Assembly: GCF_004310335.1 (NCBI RefSeq)
Contig: NZ_SIRS01000003.1
Location: 496,001-560,000 of the forward strand
Origin: Hyunsoonleella pacifica
Lineage (GTDB): Bacteria > Bacteroidota > Bacteroidia > Flavobacteriales > Flavobacteriaceae
Direction: 5' to 3'
DNA length: 64,000 bases
Shown here: positions 37,043 through 45,371 of the stretch, in pieces
Layout: every line of letters starts with the position of its first letter
How positions within the stretch are numbered: position 1 is the first letter of the stretch
Notes under the pieces: model-generated
Databases searched by the model: none
What the model saw: the letters and a program-made list of their open reading frames with translations, nothing else
Told to the model about the DNA's origin: nothing
Position numbers and translations under genes: made by a program

Positions 37043-37482
37043 TTATCCTTAACCATAGCAATATGCGGAATACCATCTTCCATATACTCCTCTCCTTTTT
37101 GCTTAAATCCTAAATTATTATAAAAATGTCTTAAATGCGATTGCGCAGAAATTTTTAGTTTAGTTTCCTTAAAGTGTGTTTTTATAGCCTCAATAGATGC
37201 TTCCATAATTATATATCCATATTTATGAGCTCTTTCACTATGTGTAACCACCACTCTACCAATACTAGCTTTATCAAAATAATCACCAGGTTTAAATACT
37301 CTAGTATAAGCAGCTAAAATATTGGTTTTATAACCTAAAACATGCAGTGCTTTTTGATCTTTTCCATCAATATCTTGGTAAACACAATCTTGCTCCACAA
37401 CAAAAACTGCACTACGTAATTGCAAAACATCATACAATTCTTGGGTAGTTAACTCATCAAATGTTTTTACAATAACTTTCAT
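37039..37482 (-). CDS. ElaA-like GNAT acetyltransferase
   Basis: A 147-residue cytoplasmic protein of the GNAT fold. ELYDVLQLRSAVFVVEQDCVYQDIDGKDQ is the ElaA signature. IGRVVVTHSERAHKYGYIIM covers the acetyl-CoA loop region, and LSAQSHLRHFYNNLGFKQKG the C-terminal part. ElaA proteins are assigned as N-acetyltransferases of unknown substrate. The gene converges with the LRR gene, and the two stop regions overlap by 4 bp. Confidence 0.9.
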   Translation of the reverse strand: MKVIVKTFDELTTQELYDVLQLRSAVFVVEQDCVYQDIDGKDQKALHVLGYKTNILAAYTRVFKPGDYFDKASIGRVVVTHSERAHKYGYIIMEASIEAIKTHFKETKLKISAQSHLRHFYNNLGFKQKGEEYMEDGIPHIAMVKDN

Positions 37483-37497
37483 ATAAAGAAATTTCTA

Positions 37498-37585
37498 TTT
37501 GGGCGCTACCACAAGGGTCGGGCTTTCCACTATATCTTTTTATCATACTTCAAAAAAGGATGCCGCTGCAATCCCTAGCGCAACT
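37498..37585. repeat. Candidate intergenic interspersed repeat (about 88 bp)
   Basis: The gap between the acetyltransferase and CDF genes carries a GC-richer block starting GGGCGCTACCACAAGGGTCG and ending GCAATCCCTAGCGCAAC. Its ends form inverted repeats (GCGCTA at 37503-37508 and TAGCGC at 37576-37581). Blocks with this beginning and end recur between genes in other Flavobacteriaceae as far as I recall; only one copy is present in this window, so repetition cannot be shown here. Confidence 0.5.
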
Positions 37586-37603
37586 ATCAGCTAAAATTAT
37601 AGT

Positions 37604-38524
37604 TTAATCCTGTACAATCACTTCTTTTGCATCATCCTTACCATATTCTGGTTGAATATTTACATGGTTAATATCATATTTATCTAAAACCAATGTTTCA
37701 ATATCTTTTAAAATAGCATCAAATTTTGATAACGTAATATCCTCATAAAAATCAATATGAGCTTCCAAATGAATTTCATCTTCATTAAGCTGCCACACAT
37801 GTACGTGATGCGTATTTTTTACTGAATCAAATGTATTTATTTCATCTACAATCTTTTGAATAGGAATACTATCAGGAGTAAACAACATTAAAACCTTAGT
37901 AGAGTTTTTTAATAAATCCCACCCCATCCAAATTAAATATAAAGCAATAGCAAAAGTTAATACACTATCTACCCAAAACAAATCAAAATATTTCATTAAC
38001 AAACCACCTATTAACACAGCTACACTAGCCATCATATCTGTTAATAAATGTAAGTAAGCACTTTTCATATTCATGTTAGCCTTAGCATCTTTTTTTAATA
38101 ATAATACGCTAAAACCATTACCTAAAATAGCAATAAAAGATAGCCAAATAACTAAGTTAGATGCTATTTTTTGTGGATTTTGAAAACGCTCAACAGCTTC
38201 AATTATTAATAAAATAGCAACAATTATTAAAGTTGCAGCATTAATAAAAGCAGCTAAAATTTCAGCACGTTTATAACCAAATGTTTTTTTATTAGATGCT
38301 TTTCGTTTTGCAAGCCGGTTAGCTATATAACTAACTATTAGAGATAAAACATCACTAAAATTATGAAGTGCATCACTTAATAAAGATAAACTTCCAGATA
38401 TAATACCACCAATAACCTGAGCTACAGTAATAACTATATTAAGTAAAATAGAAATAAAAAGATTACGCCCTTTTAAGTCGTTATGATGATGGTGTATGTG
38501 ATTATGATCATGAGAATGACCCAT
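37604..38524 (-). CDS. Cation diffusion facilitator (zinc-type exporter)
   Basis: A 306-residue inner-membrane antiporter. The His-rich N-terminus (GHSHDHNHIHHHHND) probably binds zinc. Six membrane segments span about 22-205. The metal site shows as DALHNFSDVLSL in TM2 and HLLTDMMASVAVL in TM5 (HxxxD). A cytoplasmic domain (about 215-300) has THHVHVWQLNEDEIHLEAHI. This is the ZitB/CzcD type that exports Zn2+, possibly Cd2+ or Co2+, in exchange for protons. It lies 20 bp after rpiB on the same strand. Confidence 0.94.
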   Translation of the reverse strand: MGHSHDHNHIHHHHNDLKGRNLFISILLNIVITVAQVIGGIISGSLSLLSDALHNFSDVLSLIVSYIANRLAKRKASNKKTFGYKRAEILAAFINAATLIIVAILLIIEAVERFQNPQKIASNLVIWLSFIAILGNGFSVLLLKKDAKANMNMKSAYLHLLTDMMASVAVLIGGLLMKYFDLFWVDSVLTFAIALYLIWMGWDLLKNSTKVLMLFTPDSIPIQKIVDEINTFDSVKNTHHVHVWQLNEDEIHLEAHIDFYEDITLSKFDAILKDIETLVLDKYDINHVNIQPEYGKDDAKEVIVQD

Positions 38525-38544
38525 CTATGTTTAATAAAAATAAA

Positions 38545-38979
38545 TTAACAAGATAACGGAATTTTATCTATTCGATTTTGATGTCTTCCACCTTCAAAAT
38601 TAGTATCTAAAAACGTTTCTACCATTTGTATAGCTTGTGGTATAGCAGTAAAACGCGCAGGAATACAAAGCATATTAGCATTATTATGTTGGCGAATAAG
38701 TTCTACAATTTCTTTTGTCCAACATAAACCAGCTCTAATCTCTTGGTATTTATTTGCTGTCATTGCTACACCATTAGCACTACCACAAATAAGTATGCCA
38801 AAATCAGCAGATTTATCTACAATAGTTTTGGCAACAGGATGCACAAAATCTGGATAATCTACACTATCATGCACATCGGTACCAAAATTATTAACAGTAT
38901 GTCCCTTACTTTCTAAATAGTCTTTAATAGCGAACTTATAATCTGTACCTGCGTGATCATTTCCTATTGATATTGTCAT
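38545..38979 (-). CDS. rpiB: Ribose 5-phosphate isomerase B
   Basis: A 144-residue enzyme interconverting ribose 5-phosphate and ribulose 5-phosphate in the pentose phosphate pathway. The N-terminus ISIGNDHAGTDYKFAIKDYL has the Asp-His pair. VDYPDFVHPVAKTI and GILICGSANGVAMTANKY, with the catalytic Cys, follow. The C-terminal NRIDKI is typical. Full length. It is first in a minus-strand set with the CDF and acetyltransferase genes and faces the large AT-rich gap before rnr. Confidence 0.95.
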   Translation of the reverse strand: MTISIGNDHAGTDYKFAIKDYLESKGHTVNNFGTDVHDSVDYPDFVHPVAKTIVDKSADFGILICGSANGVAMTANKYQEIRAGLCWTKEIVELIRQHNNANMLCIPARFTAIPQAIQMVETFLDTNFEGGRHQNRIDKIPLSC

Positions 38980-39597
38980 GATAGTATTAAATAAGTAATT
39001 TTACAATGCAAAGTTACTAAATACTAATACTGTTAACTAGCCTTTTAATGACTTGTTAATATCTCTTGATGAAATTTGATAAAAATAATTAGGAAAATCA
39101 TTTAAAAATTTCAATCCATAACCTTTAGTTAACATCCAAATTAGTTAATGTAAATTTTTGGTTAAGTTATCAGCAATACAACGTATAGTTTTAAGTTATG
39201 TTAATAGCCTTAAATAATAAACAATTATTGTTAGTAATGGTTTTCCACAATTGTTAATAGAAAATTGAAATCAACTAGATTTTAAGATATTACAATTATT
39301 AAAGCTGTTAATTACCTATCAACAATATTCAATAAAATATATTTCAAAATAATACCTAAAAAAGTTATACCGTTATTAACACACTATTATAATCATCATT
39401 TATTTTTTTAAATTTTAAAAAGAAAATATTTATATAATATATAATGTGGATAATTTTGAATTTAACATAAAAACTACAGTTTAATATTAAAACCGTAGTT
39501 TTGTAAAAACTTGATATCTTCACTATGCTTAATTATCAAGTTTTATAGAATGAATTCCTAACACTTTTTAGGAAATGAAATGATTACAACTATTTAA
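38980..39597. other. AT-rich divergent intergenic region with DnaA-box-like sites
   Basis: No gene is supported in these 618 bp. A perfect DnaA-box sequence, TGTGGATAA (39445-39453, complement of TTATCCACA), and a one-mismatch variant, TTTTCCACA (39241-39249), are present. The surroundings are very AT-rich with many TTAAC/GTTAA words. The part nearest rnr holds three successive hairpins. It could be a replication-related region or simply a long regulatory gap. Confidence 0.45.
39470..39574 (+). promoter_or_regulatory. Three consecutive hairpins upstream of rnr
   Basis: Hairpin 1 (39470-39502): AAAACTAC at its left end pairs with GTAGTTTT at its right end, with further partial pairing inside. 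Hairpin 2 (39506-39544): AAAACTTGATA with TATCAAGTTTT. Hairpin 3 (39555-39574): TTCCTAA with TTAGGAA around a 6-nt loop, ending 23 bp before the rnr start. If transcribed, they would form a structured leader for rnr. Confidence 0.5.
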
Positions 39598-41838
39598 ATG
39601 GCAAGAAAGAAAAAACGAAAAAGATCAAATAATAAAATATCGAATCTTACAAATACAATTTTAAGTATACTAAAAAAGGACAGAAACCAAGCCTTTAACT
39701 ACAAACAAATAGCTGCTAAACTTGGTGTAAATGACGCCAGTAGCCGCAACCAAATTATAAAAACTTTAGCTAAACTTGCTGCAAAACAAGAGATAGAACA
39801 AGTAGATAGAGGTAAGTTTAAAGCAATTATTAATGCAAAATATCATACAGGGATTTTAGATATGTCTGGTAAAGGAACAGGTTATATTATCTGTGATGAT
39901 TTTGATGAAGATGTATTTATAGCATCTAATAATATTAATAAGGCGTTAGATGGTGATGAAGTAGAATTCTATGCCTACAAAAGGCGTAAACGAGGAAAAA
40001 TAGAAGGAGAGATTACCAACATTATAAAACGTGCTAAATCAGAGTATGTAGGGGTAATTCAAATTCAAAAGAATAGTAATTATGCGTTTGTAATACCAGA
40101 TAATAATAAGATGTACAAAGATATTTTTGTACCTATCAATAAAACTTTAAAAGCAGAAGATGGCGATAAAGTATTAGTAACACTAGAAGACTGGCCAGAA
40201 AATGCAGATTCTCCTTACGGTAAAGTGAAACAAATTTTAGGTAAACCAGGAGAACATAGCACAGAAATACATGCCATTTTAGCAGAATATGGTTTACCTC
40301 AAGAATTTCCTCATGAAGTTGAAGTATTTGCAAACGAATTAGATACATCTATTACCCAGTCTGAAATAGCCAAACGTAGAGATATGCGTAAAGATTTAAC
40401 CTTTACCATAGACCCTAAAGATGCTAAAGATTTTGATGATGCCTTATCTTTTGAAGTATTAGATAACGGTTTATATGAGATAGGTATTCATATTGCTGAT
40501 GTATCACATTATTTACAAGAAGGTACCATTTTAGATGACGAAGCTTACGAGCGAGCAACCTCTATTTATTTGGTAGATCGCGTAGTACCAATGTTACCAG
40601 AAGTATTATCAAATAACGCCTGTTCGTTGAGACCACATGAAGAGAAGTATACCTTTTCTGCAGTGTTTCAAATAAATGATAAAGCTGAAATTAAAAACGA
40701 ATGGTTTGGTAGAACAGTTACGTATAGTGATGCGCGCTATGCTTACGAAGAAGCGCAGGCAGTTATCGAACAGAATCACGATTTTGTCATTCCTGCGAAG
40801 GCAGGAATCTCATCAATTAAAACACTTATACCAAAAGAAGTTTCACTCACAGAAAAAACATATAATACTACACCAGAACTAGCAAAAGCAATTTTAACCT
40901 TAGATAGACTAGCTAAAATTATGCGCCAAAAACGTATGAGCTCAGGTGCTATCTCTTTTGATAAAGTTGAAGTGAAATTCAATTTAGATGAGGATAATAA
41001 CCCTGCTGGTGTATTTTTTAAAACCAGTAAAGATGCTAATAAATTGATAGAAGAATTTATGTTGTTAGCAAACCGTAAAGTATCGGAATTTATTGGTAAA
41101 CAATCTCCGAAAAAAATATTTGTATATCGTGTGCATGACGAACCAGATGAAAGTAAATTAGCATCGTTACAAAATGTAGTTAGCCGCTTCGGGTATAAAC
41201 TCAATTTTAAAGACAGAAAATCTACAACGGCTTCTTTAAACAACCTTTTAAAAGAAGTAGTAGGTAAAAAGGAGCAAAATTTGGTAGATACCTTGGCGAT
41301 ACGCAGTATGAGTAAGGCAGAATACACTACGCATAACATTGGACATTATGGGTTGGCCTTTGATTATTACAGCCATTTTACCTCGCCTATTCGTCGTTAT
41401 CCTGATGTGATGGCACATCGCTTATTACAACATTATTTAGATGGTGGAAAATCTGCTAATGAAGCTGATTATGAAGAGAAATGTCAACATTCCAGTAACA
41501 TGGAAATGTTAGCCACAAAAGCAGAACGCGATTCTATAAAGTACATGCAAATTCGCTTTATGGAAGATCATAAAGACGAAGAGTTTATAGGTGTTATTTC
41601 TGGAGTAACCGATTGGGGTATTTACGTAGAAATTATTTCTAATAAGTGTGAAGGTATGGTAAGTGTGCGTGATATGACAGATGACCATTATGCTTTTGAT
41701 CAAGATTTATACGCTATGGTGGGGAGAAGTACAGGAATGAGTTACCAACTAGGGGAAGAAGTGATTGTAAAAGTTAAAAACACCGATTTAGTTAAGAAAC
41801 ATTTGGATTTTAATTTGGTGGGGAAGGTTACTGAGTAA
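39598..41838 (+). CDS. rnr: Ribonuclease R
   Basis: A 746-residue 3'-5' exoribonuclease. It has an N-terminal basic tail and winged helix (about 1-75) and cold-shock domains (to about 225). The RNB catalytic domain has FTIDPKDAKDFDDALSFEV, the acidic cluster that binds magnesium, plus IGIHIADVSHYL and HYGLAFDYYSHFTSPIRRYP. The S1 domain is at about 655-740. Residues about 394-404 (HDFVIPAKAGIS) are not part of the family: the DNA there is a palindromic repeat translated in frame. The gene converges with the Fic gene, 3 bp between stops. Function is probably kept because the insert falls in a loop before the ILTLDRLAKIMR helix. Confidence 0.95.
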   Translation: MARKKKRKRSNNKISNLTNTILSILKKDRNQAFNYKQIAAKLGVNDASSRNQIIKTLAKLAAKQEIEQVDRGKFKAIINAKYHTGILDMSGKGTGYIICDDFDEDVFIASNNINKALDGDEVEFYAYKRRKRGKIEGEITNIIKRAKSEYVGVIQIQKNSNYAFVIPDNNKMYKDIFVPINKTLKAEDGDKVLVTLEDWPENADSPYGKVKQILGKPGEHSTEIHAILAEYGLPQEFPHEVEVFANELDTSITQSEIAKRRDMRKDLTFTIDPKDAKDFDDALSFEVLDNGLYEIGIHIADVSHYLQEGTILDDEAYERATSIYLVDRVVPMLPEVLSNNACSLRPHEEKYTFSAVFQINDKAEIKNEWFGRTVTYSDARYAYEEAQAVIEQNHDFVIPAKAGISSIKTLIPKEVSLTEKTYNTTPELAKAILTLDRLAKIMRQKRMSSGAISFDKVEVKFNLDEDNNPAGVFFKTSKDANKLIEEFMLLANRKVSEFIGKQSPKKIFVYRVHDEPDESKLASLQNVVSRFGYKLNFKDRKSTTASLNNLLKEVVGKKEQNLVDTLAIRSMSKAEYTTHNIGHYGLAFDYYSHFTSPIRRYPDVMAHRLLQHYLDGGKSANEADYEEKCQHSSNMEMLATKAERDSIKYMQIRFMEDHKDEEFIGVISGVTDWGIYVEIISNKCEGMVSVRDMTDDHYAFDQDLYAMVGRSTGMSYQLGEEVIVKVKNTDLVKKHLDFNLVGKVTE
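40789..40808. repeat. Palindromic repeat inserted in the rnr reading frame
   Basis: ATTCCTGC-GAAG-GCAGGAAT is a perfect 8-bp stem with a 4-nt loop. The surrounding text (GTCATTCCTGCGAAGG onward) is GC-richer than the gene and translates as FVIPAKAGI, a phrase typical of small mobile palindromic repeats in many bacterial genomes. It lies between conserved RNB segments. Confidence 0.7.
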
Positions 41839-41841
41839 TAC

Positions 41842-43023
41842 TTATTCAGGTAGCGGTAGAAAATCTTTTTCTTTTAGAACCTGCATTATACCTCGCAAAA
41901 GATAATTATTATCAAACCTTAAAAAATATTTTCTTGGAGAATGTTCGAAAGGCATTAACATTTTTCTTTCGATAAGACCCTTTAGAATATTAGAAATTTG
42001 CTGAGTACTTTTATTTTTTAAAACATTTTTTCTAATATCACTATTAACGATTGTTTGACTTTTATTACTAATAGTCCATTTTAAAATACTTTCTTCTACA
42101 TTAGTAATTAATTTTCTATCTAAAGATATTTTTAATGCAGGTATGACGATTTCCTCTCTAAAAAATTTATAATCAAGTAATTTATCAATTTTTTCAATTT
42201 CATTTTTTAAACCTTTAAGAACAAATTCACACCATTCAGTTAACCCTATTTCCCGTCCACTGTCGGCAATGGATAACTTTTCGTTATATAAATCTCTATC
42301 AAGGCAGAAAATAGCTGTCGGATTAATTAATTTACCTTTCTTTATATTGAAGCCTTGTTTTACTAACATAGCATAAGTTAAGAGTCTTCCTGTTCTACCG
42401 TTCCCGTTTCCGAAAGGGTGGATCCACATAAATCTGTGATGTGCAAGAGCTGTTTTAATTAAATCGTACTTTGGTGAATCATTCGTTTGTATAAAGTCTA
42501 CTAGTTCATCCATGTATGATTGAATTTGACTTTCTAATTCTGGTGGTTGATGAAAAGATTTTTTAATTTGAACACTGTAATTTCTGTACTTACCAGGTGT
42601 TTTATCTCCCTCTCCTTCAGGAGGCAATGGTAAATCTTTTACTACTATTTTATGAAGCTCTCTTATGAATGAATTATTTATTGGATGGTCATCAATATTT
42701 TCATCAATAAATTCCATTGCATTTTGAAGGTTGTCTATTTCAATTTTACTTGGAGTCTTTCGTGTATTTTCTTCTTCTATTCTAGTTTCAATAATTTCAG
42801 CAATTGTGGTGTTATTTCCTTCTATTCTTGCTGAGCCCAAACTTTCTAAAAGATGAAATATTTCTTTAATTTGGAAAAACATAAAGGGTCTAGTAGTTCC
42901 TCTTAAAACTTTATTCCGTAAACCTTCTAATTCCACAACCAGATTTGTAAGTTCACTATCGAAACTTGGTTGAATTAAATTTAAATCATAATGATTGAAA
43001 GACGAAATTATTTCCATATTCAA
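41842..43023 (-). CDS. Fic-domain protein with C-terminal winged helix
   Basis: A 393-residue protein, probably an AMPylating enzyme. The Fic motif HPFGNGNGRTGR has catalytic His202. An N-terminal inhibitory motif of the form (S/T)xxxE(G/N) is present as SARIEGN (Ser64-Glu68-Gly69), so activity should be self-restrained (class II). A Fic_N-like segment precedes it, and residues about 300-385 look like a winged helix (LDRKLITNVEESILKWTI, QQISNILKGLIERKM). The upstream region carries repeated ATGAAATGTT words, suggesting autoregulation. The target is unknown. Confidence 0.92.
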   Translation of the reverse strand: MNMEIISSFNHYDLNLIQPSFDSELTNLVVELEGLRNKVLRGTTRPFMFFQIKEIFHLLESLGSARIEGNNTTIAEIIETRIEEENTRKTPSKIEIDNLQNAMEFIDENIDDHPINNSFIRELHKIVVKDLPLPPEGEGDKTPGKYRNYSVQIKKSFHQPPELESQIQSYMDELVDFIQTNDSPKYDLIKTALAHHRFMWIHPFGNGNGRTGRLLTYAMLVKQGFNIKKGKLINPTAIFCLDRDLYNEKLSIADSGREIGLTEWCEFVLKGLKNEIEKIDKLLDYKFFREEIVIPALKISLDRKLITNVEESILKWTISNKSQTIVNSDIRKNVLKNKSTQQISNILKGLIERKMLMPFEHSPRKYFLRFDNNYLLRGIMQVLKEKDFLPLPE

Positions 43024-43027
43024 ATGT

Positions 43028-43147
43028 AACTATTTCATTTTAATGTTAATAACATTTCATATTAAATTATGTAATGTATTGATAGTTAAGTTTTTAAAAA
43101 GTAAAAAATGTTAAAAACATTTCATTTTTAGAGTAGAAACATTTCAT
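43028..43147 (-). promoter_or_regulatory. Operator-like repeat cluster upstream of the Fic gene
   Basis: AACATTTCAT occurs at 43051-43060, 43116-43125 and 43138-43147, with a variant at 43028-43038. Two copies form inverted repeats with neighbours: ATGTTA-A-TAACAT (43043-43055) and AAATGTT-AAA-AACATTT (43106-43122). The cluster begins 5 bp upstream of the start codon. Confidence 0.55.
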
Positions 43148-43222
43148 TTTTTAGATTACAATAATTACATTTATTAACTTCAACTTCAAGGGTGTTTCCT
43201 CTTTTAATATTTGTATTACGAA

Positions 43223-44878
43223 TTACCCCTTCAACTTCCCTTTCAAATACCCAAAAGCAGCATCAATATCTTCAAAAACATCTTCTTGTGGCACTAAATC
43301 TGGAATAATATCTACAGCTACCAACATGTCTTTAGGTTGCTCTTTGAGTCCAACAAGAAGCACTTCAATACCTTCATTTCGTAAATCGAAAATAGTATCT
43401 TCTAAAGCATATAAGCCAGATTGGTCCATATAAGGCACACGATCCATTCTTAAAATAACTGCTTTTACTTCATCTGGTAGCCCTTTTATTTGGTCTTTAA
43501 AGTATGAAGTAAATCCAAAAAATAAAGCGCCATACAAGTGTTTTATAATCACTTTATCTTTATAGGCTTCGTAGAATTCTATTTCATCTTGCCAAGGTTT
43601 ATCGCCATCAATATCTGCCACAGCTCCTACTTCTAAACCTTGTTCGCTAATATCTCCCGATTTTTTCATGAATAGTAAACACGCTAAAGCTACACCAATA
43701 CCAACAGCTTGAATTAAACTACCAAAAGTGGTAATTAATAATACCAAAATTAAAACTACAGCATCTGCTCGTGGTACTTTTAATAAGTGCTTTAGTCCTT
43801 TAAAATCCACAATTTTAAATCCTATAGGAATTAATAAACCAGCCAAAACACAAAGCGGTATATGAGCCGCTAATTGCCCTAAACCTAATAATACAGCCAA
43901 AAGAAATAGACCGTGTAAAATACCAGATAAGCGTGTTCTACCGCCAGCATTAATATTAACCACAGTACCTTTTGTAGCTCCAGCACCAGGAATACCACCA
44001 ATGGCAGCAGCGAGCATGTTACCAATACCCTGTCCTATTAATTCACGATTACTGTTGTGTTTAGTCTTAGTCATATTATCTGCAATAACAGATGTTAATA
44101 AAGAATCTATACTACCTAAAACAGCTAAAACAACTGCATACTCTAAAATGGTACTGTAAGCACTAGAGTCAATATCCAAAATACCACCCAATTGAAAGGA
44201 TGGTAAGCCAGAAGGAATTTCTCCAATTAGAGGCACATCCATTTTAGCAAAATAAGCGATTAGTGTTGCTACTATTAATGCAACTAAAGCACTAGGTATA
44301 GCCTTAGTAACTTTAGGAAACACAAAGTAAATTAAAATAGTAATGGCACCTAGTAGGAGTGCATTTATATTAACTTCAGTAAAAAGCCTTGGTAAATCTT
44401 GGATAACGGCTATAGTAGATTTAGCAGAACCTAACCCCACAAAAGGGAAGAGTTGCAAAATAACAATAATGAGTCCTACCCCACTCATAAAACCTGAAAC
44501 TACAGGGTACGGAAAGTATTTTACATAACCAGCAATATTTAAAAACCCGAAAATAACTTGGAATAAACCACCCAATAGAAAAGCAGCAAGAATGATACCC
44601 ATAGCATTTTCAAGGCTTCCTGTCATCTCAATTGCAGCTGCAACAAGAGTTGCAGAAACCACCGTCATAGGTCCTGTGGGACCACTAGCCTGGGTTTCGG
44701 TACCACCAAACATTGCAGCAAAAATACCAACAGCAATAGCACCGTATAACCCTGCAGTAGCACCCATACCAGATTGCACACCAAAAGCTAAAGCAAGCGG
44801 AAGCGCAACAACGCCGGCAACTAAACCACCTGTAAAATCTCCTTTTAAATTTTTAACATTATAGAATTTTGAAAGCAT
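43223..44878 (-). CDS. SulP-family anion transporter with STAS domain
   Basis: A 551-residue inner-membrane transporter. The N-terminus KGDFTGGLVAGVVALPLALAFGVQSGM and GGTETQASGPTGPMTVVSATLVA are SulP core signatures. About 12-14 membrane segments extend to about 405. The cytoplasmic STAS domain (about 430-545) has VIIKHLYGALFFGFTSYF and VILRMDRVPYMDQSGLYALE. Transported anions in this family include sulfate, bicarbonate and dicarboxylates; no accessory carbonic anhydrase gene is adjacent to help decide. Apparently monocistronic. Confidence 0.93.
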   Translation of the reverse strand: MLSKFYNVKNLKGDFTGGLVAGVVALPLALAFGVQSGMGATAGLYGAIAVGIFAAMFGGTETQASGPTGPMTVVSATLVAAAIEMTGSLENAMGIILAAFLLGGLFQVIFGFLNIAGYVKYFPYPVVSGFMSGVGLIIVILQLFPFVGLGSAKSTIAVIQDLPRLFTEVNINALLLGAITILIYFVFPKVTKAIPSALVALIVATLIAYFAKMDVPLIGEIPSGLPSFQLGGILDIDSSAYSTILEYAVVLAVLGSIDSLLTSVIADNMTKTKHNSNRELIGQGIGNMLAAAIGGIPGAGATKGTVVNINAGGRTRLSGILHGLFLLAVLLGLGQLAAHIPLCVLAGLLIPIGFKIVDFKGLKHLLKVPRADAVVLILVLLITTFGSLIQAVGIGVALACLLFMKKSGDISEQGLEVGAVADIDGDKPWQDEIEFYEAYKDKVIIKHLYGALFFGFTSYFKDQIKGLPDEVKAVILRMDRVPYMDQSGLYALEDTIFDLRNEGIEVLLVGLKEQPKDMLVAVDIIPDLVPQEDVFEDIDAAFGYLKGKLKG

Positions 44879-44995
44879 GTGTTATAATTAATTATAATGG
44901 ATATCGACGAAGTTAATTCAAAATTTTTTTAAAATCAATCAATTCAAAACTGTTAATGATTATTTATATCTTAGTAACTCAACACAAAAAGTAAT

Positions 44996-45292
44996 ATGGT
45001 TTTAACAACAACAGATACAATAGAAGGTTATAAAATTCAAGATTACCTTGGAATTGTTACAGGTGTTTCTAGTAATTTAAAGAAAAAGTATTCCTTTAAA
45101 ACAGAGAAAAATTTAGAAATAACCTCTTCCTTAATTAACGAAGCTAAAGAAGAAGCATTTCAAAATTTAAAATCTAATGCTTCTAAGTTAGGTGCAAATG
45201 CAATTGTAGGCATAACAGTAGATTTTGAAACATCCTCAGCAATGTATTTTTTTGTTTCTGTTGTAGGAACAGCTGTAAAAATTGCTACATAA
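44996..45292 (+). CDS. YbjQ/UPF0145-type small protein
   Basis: A 98-residue cytoplasmic protein. It fits the YbjQ-like (heavy-metal-binding domain) family: VLTTTDTIEGYKIQDYLGIVTG at the start, then NEAKEEAFQNLKSNASKLGANAIVGITVDFET. These proteins form pentameric rings of unknown role. It is divergent from the SulP gene and precedes a separate adhesin-like gene. The name implies metal binding, but no clear metal ligands are conserved in this copy. Confidence 0.85.
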   Translation: MVLTTTDTIEGYKIQDYLGIVTGVSSNLKKKYSFKTEKNLEITSSLINEAKEEAFQNLKSNASKLGANAIVGITVDFETSSAMYFFVSVVGTAVKIAT

Positions 45293-45371
45293 ATGTTTAT
45301 GTTTTCTTAAATTAAAGCTATGATGGAATAATTATTGATAATTTTACCTTCAGAAATAAAAATATAAAACA

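Noticed and set aside
40776-41339. 187-codon minus-strand frame within rnr
   Set aside because: It lies wholly opposite conserved RNB-domain codons and has low-complexity Ser/Leu composition.
42570-42640. Possible insert in the Fic protein (LPLPPEGEGDKTPG)
   Set aside because: Fic proteins commonly have a similar Pro/Gly-rich loop before the GKYR segment, and the DNA is not a palindrome.
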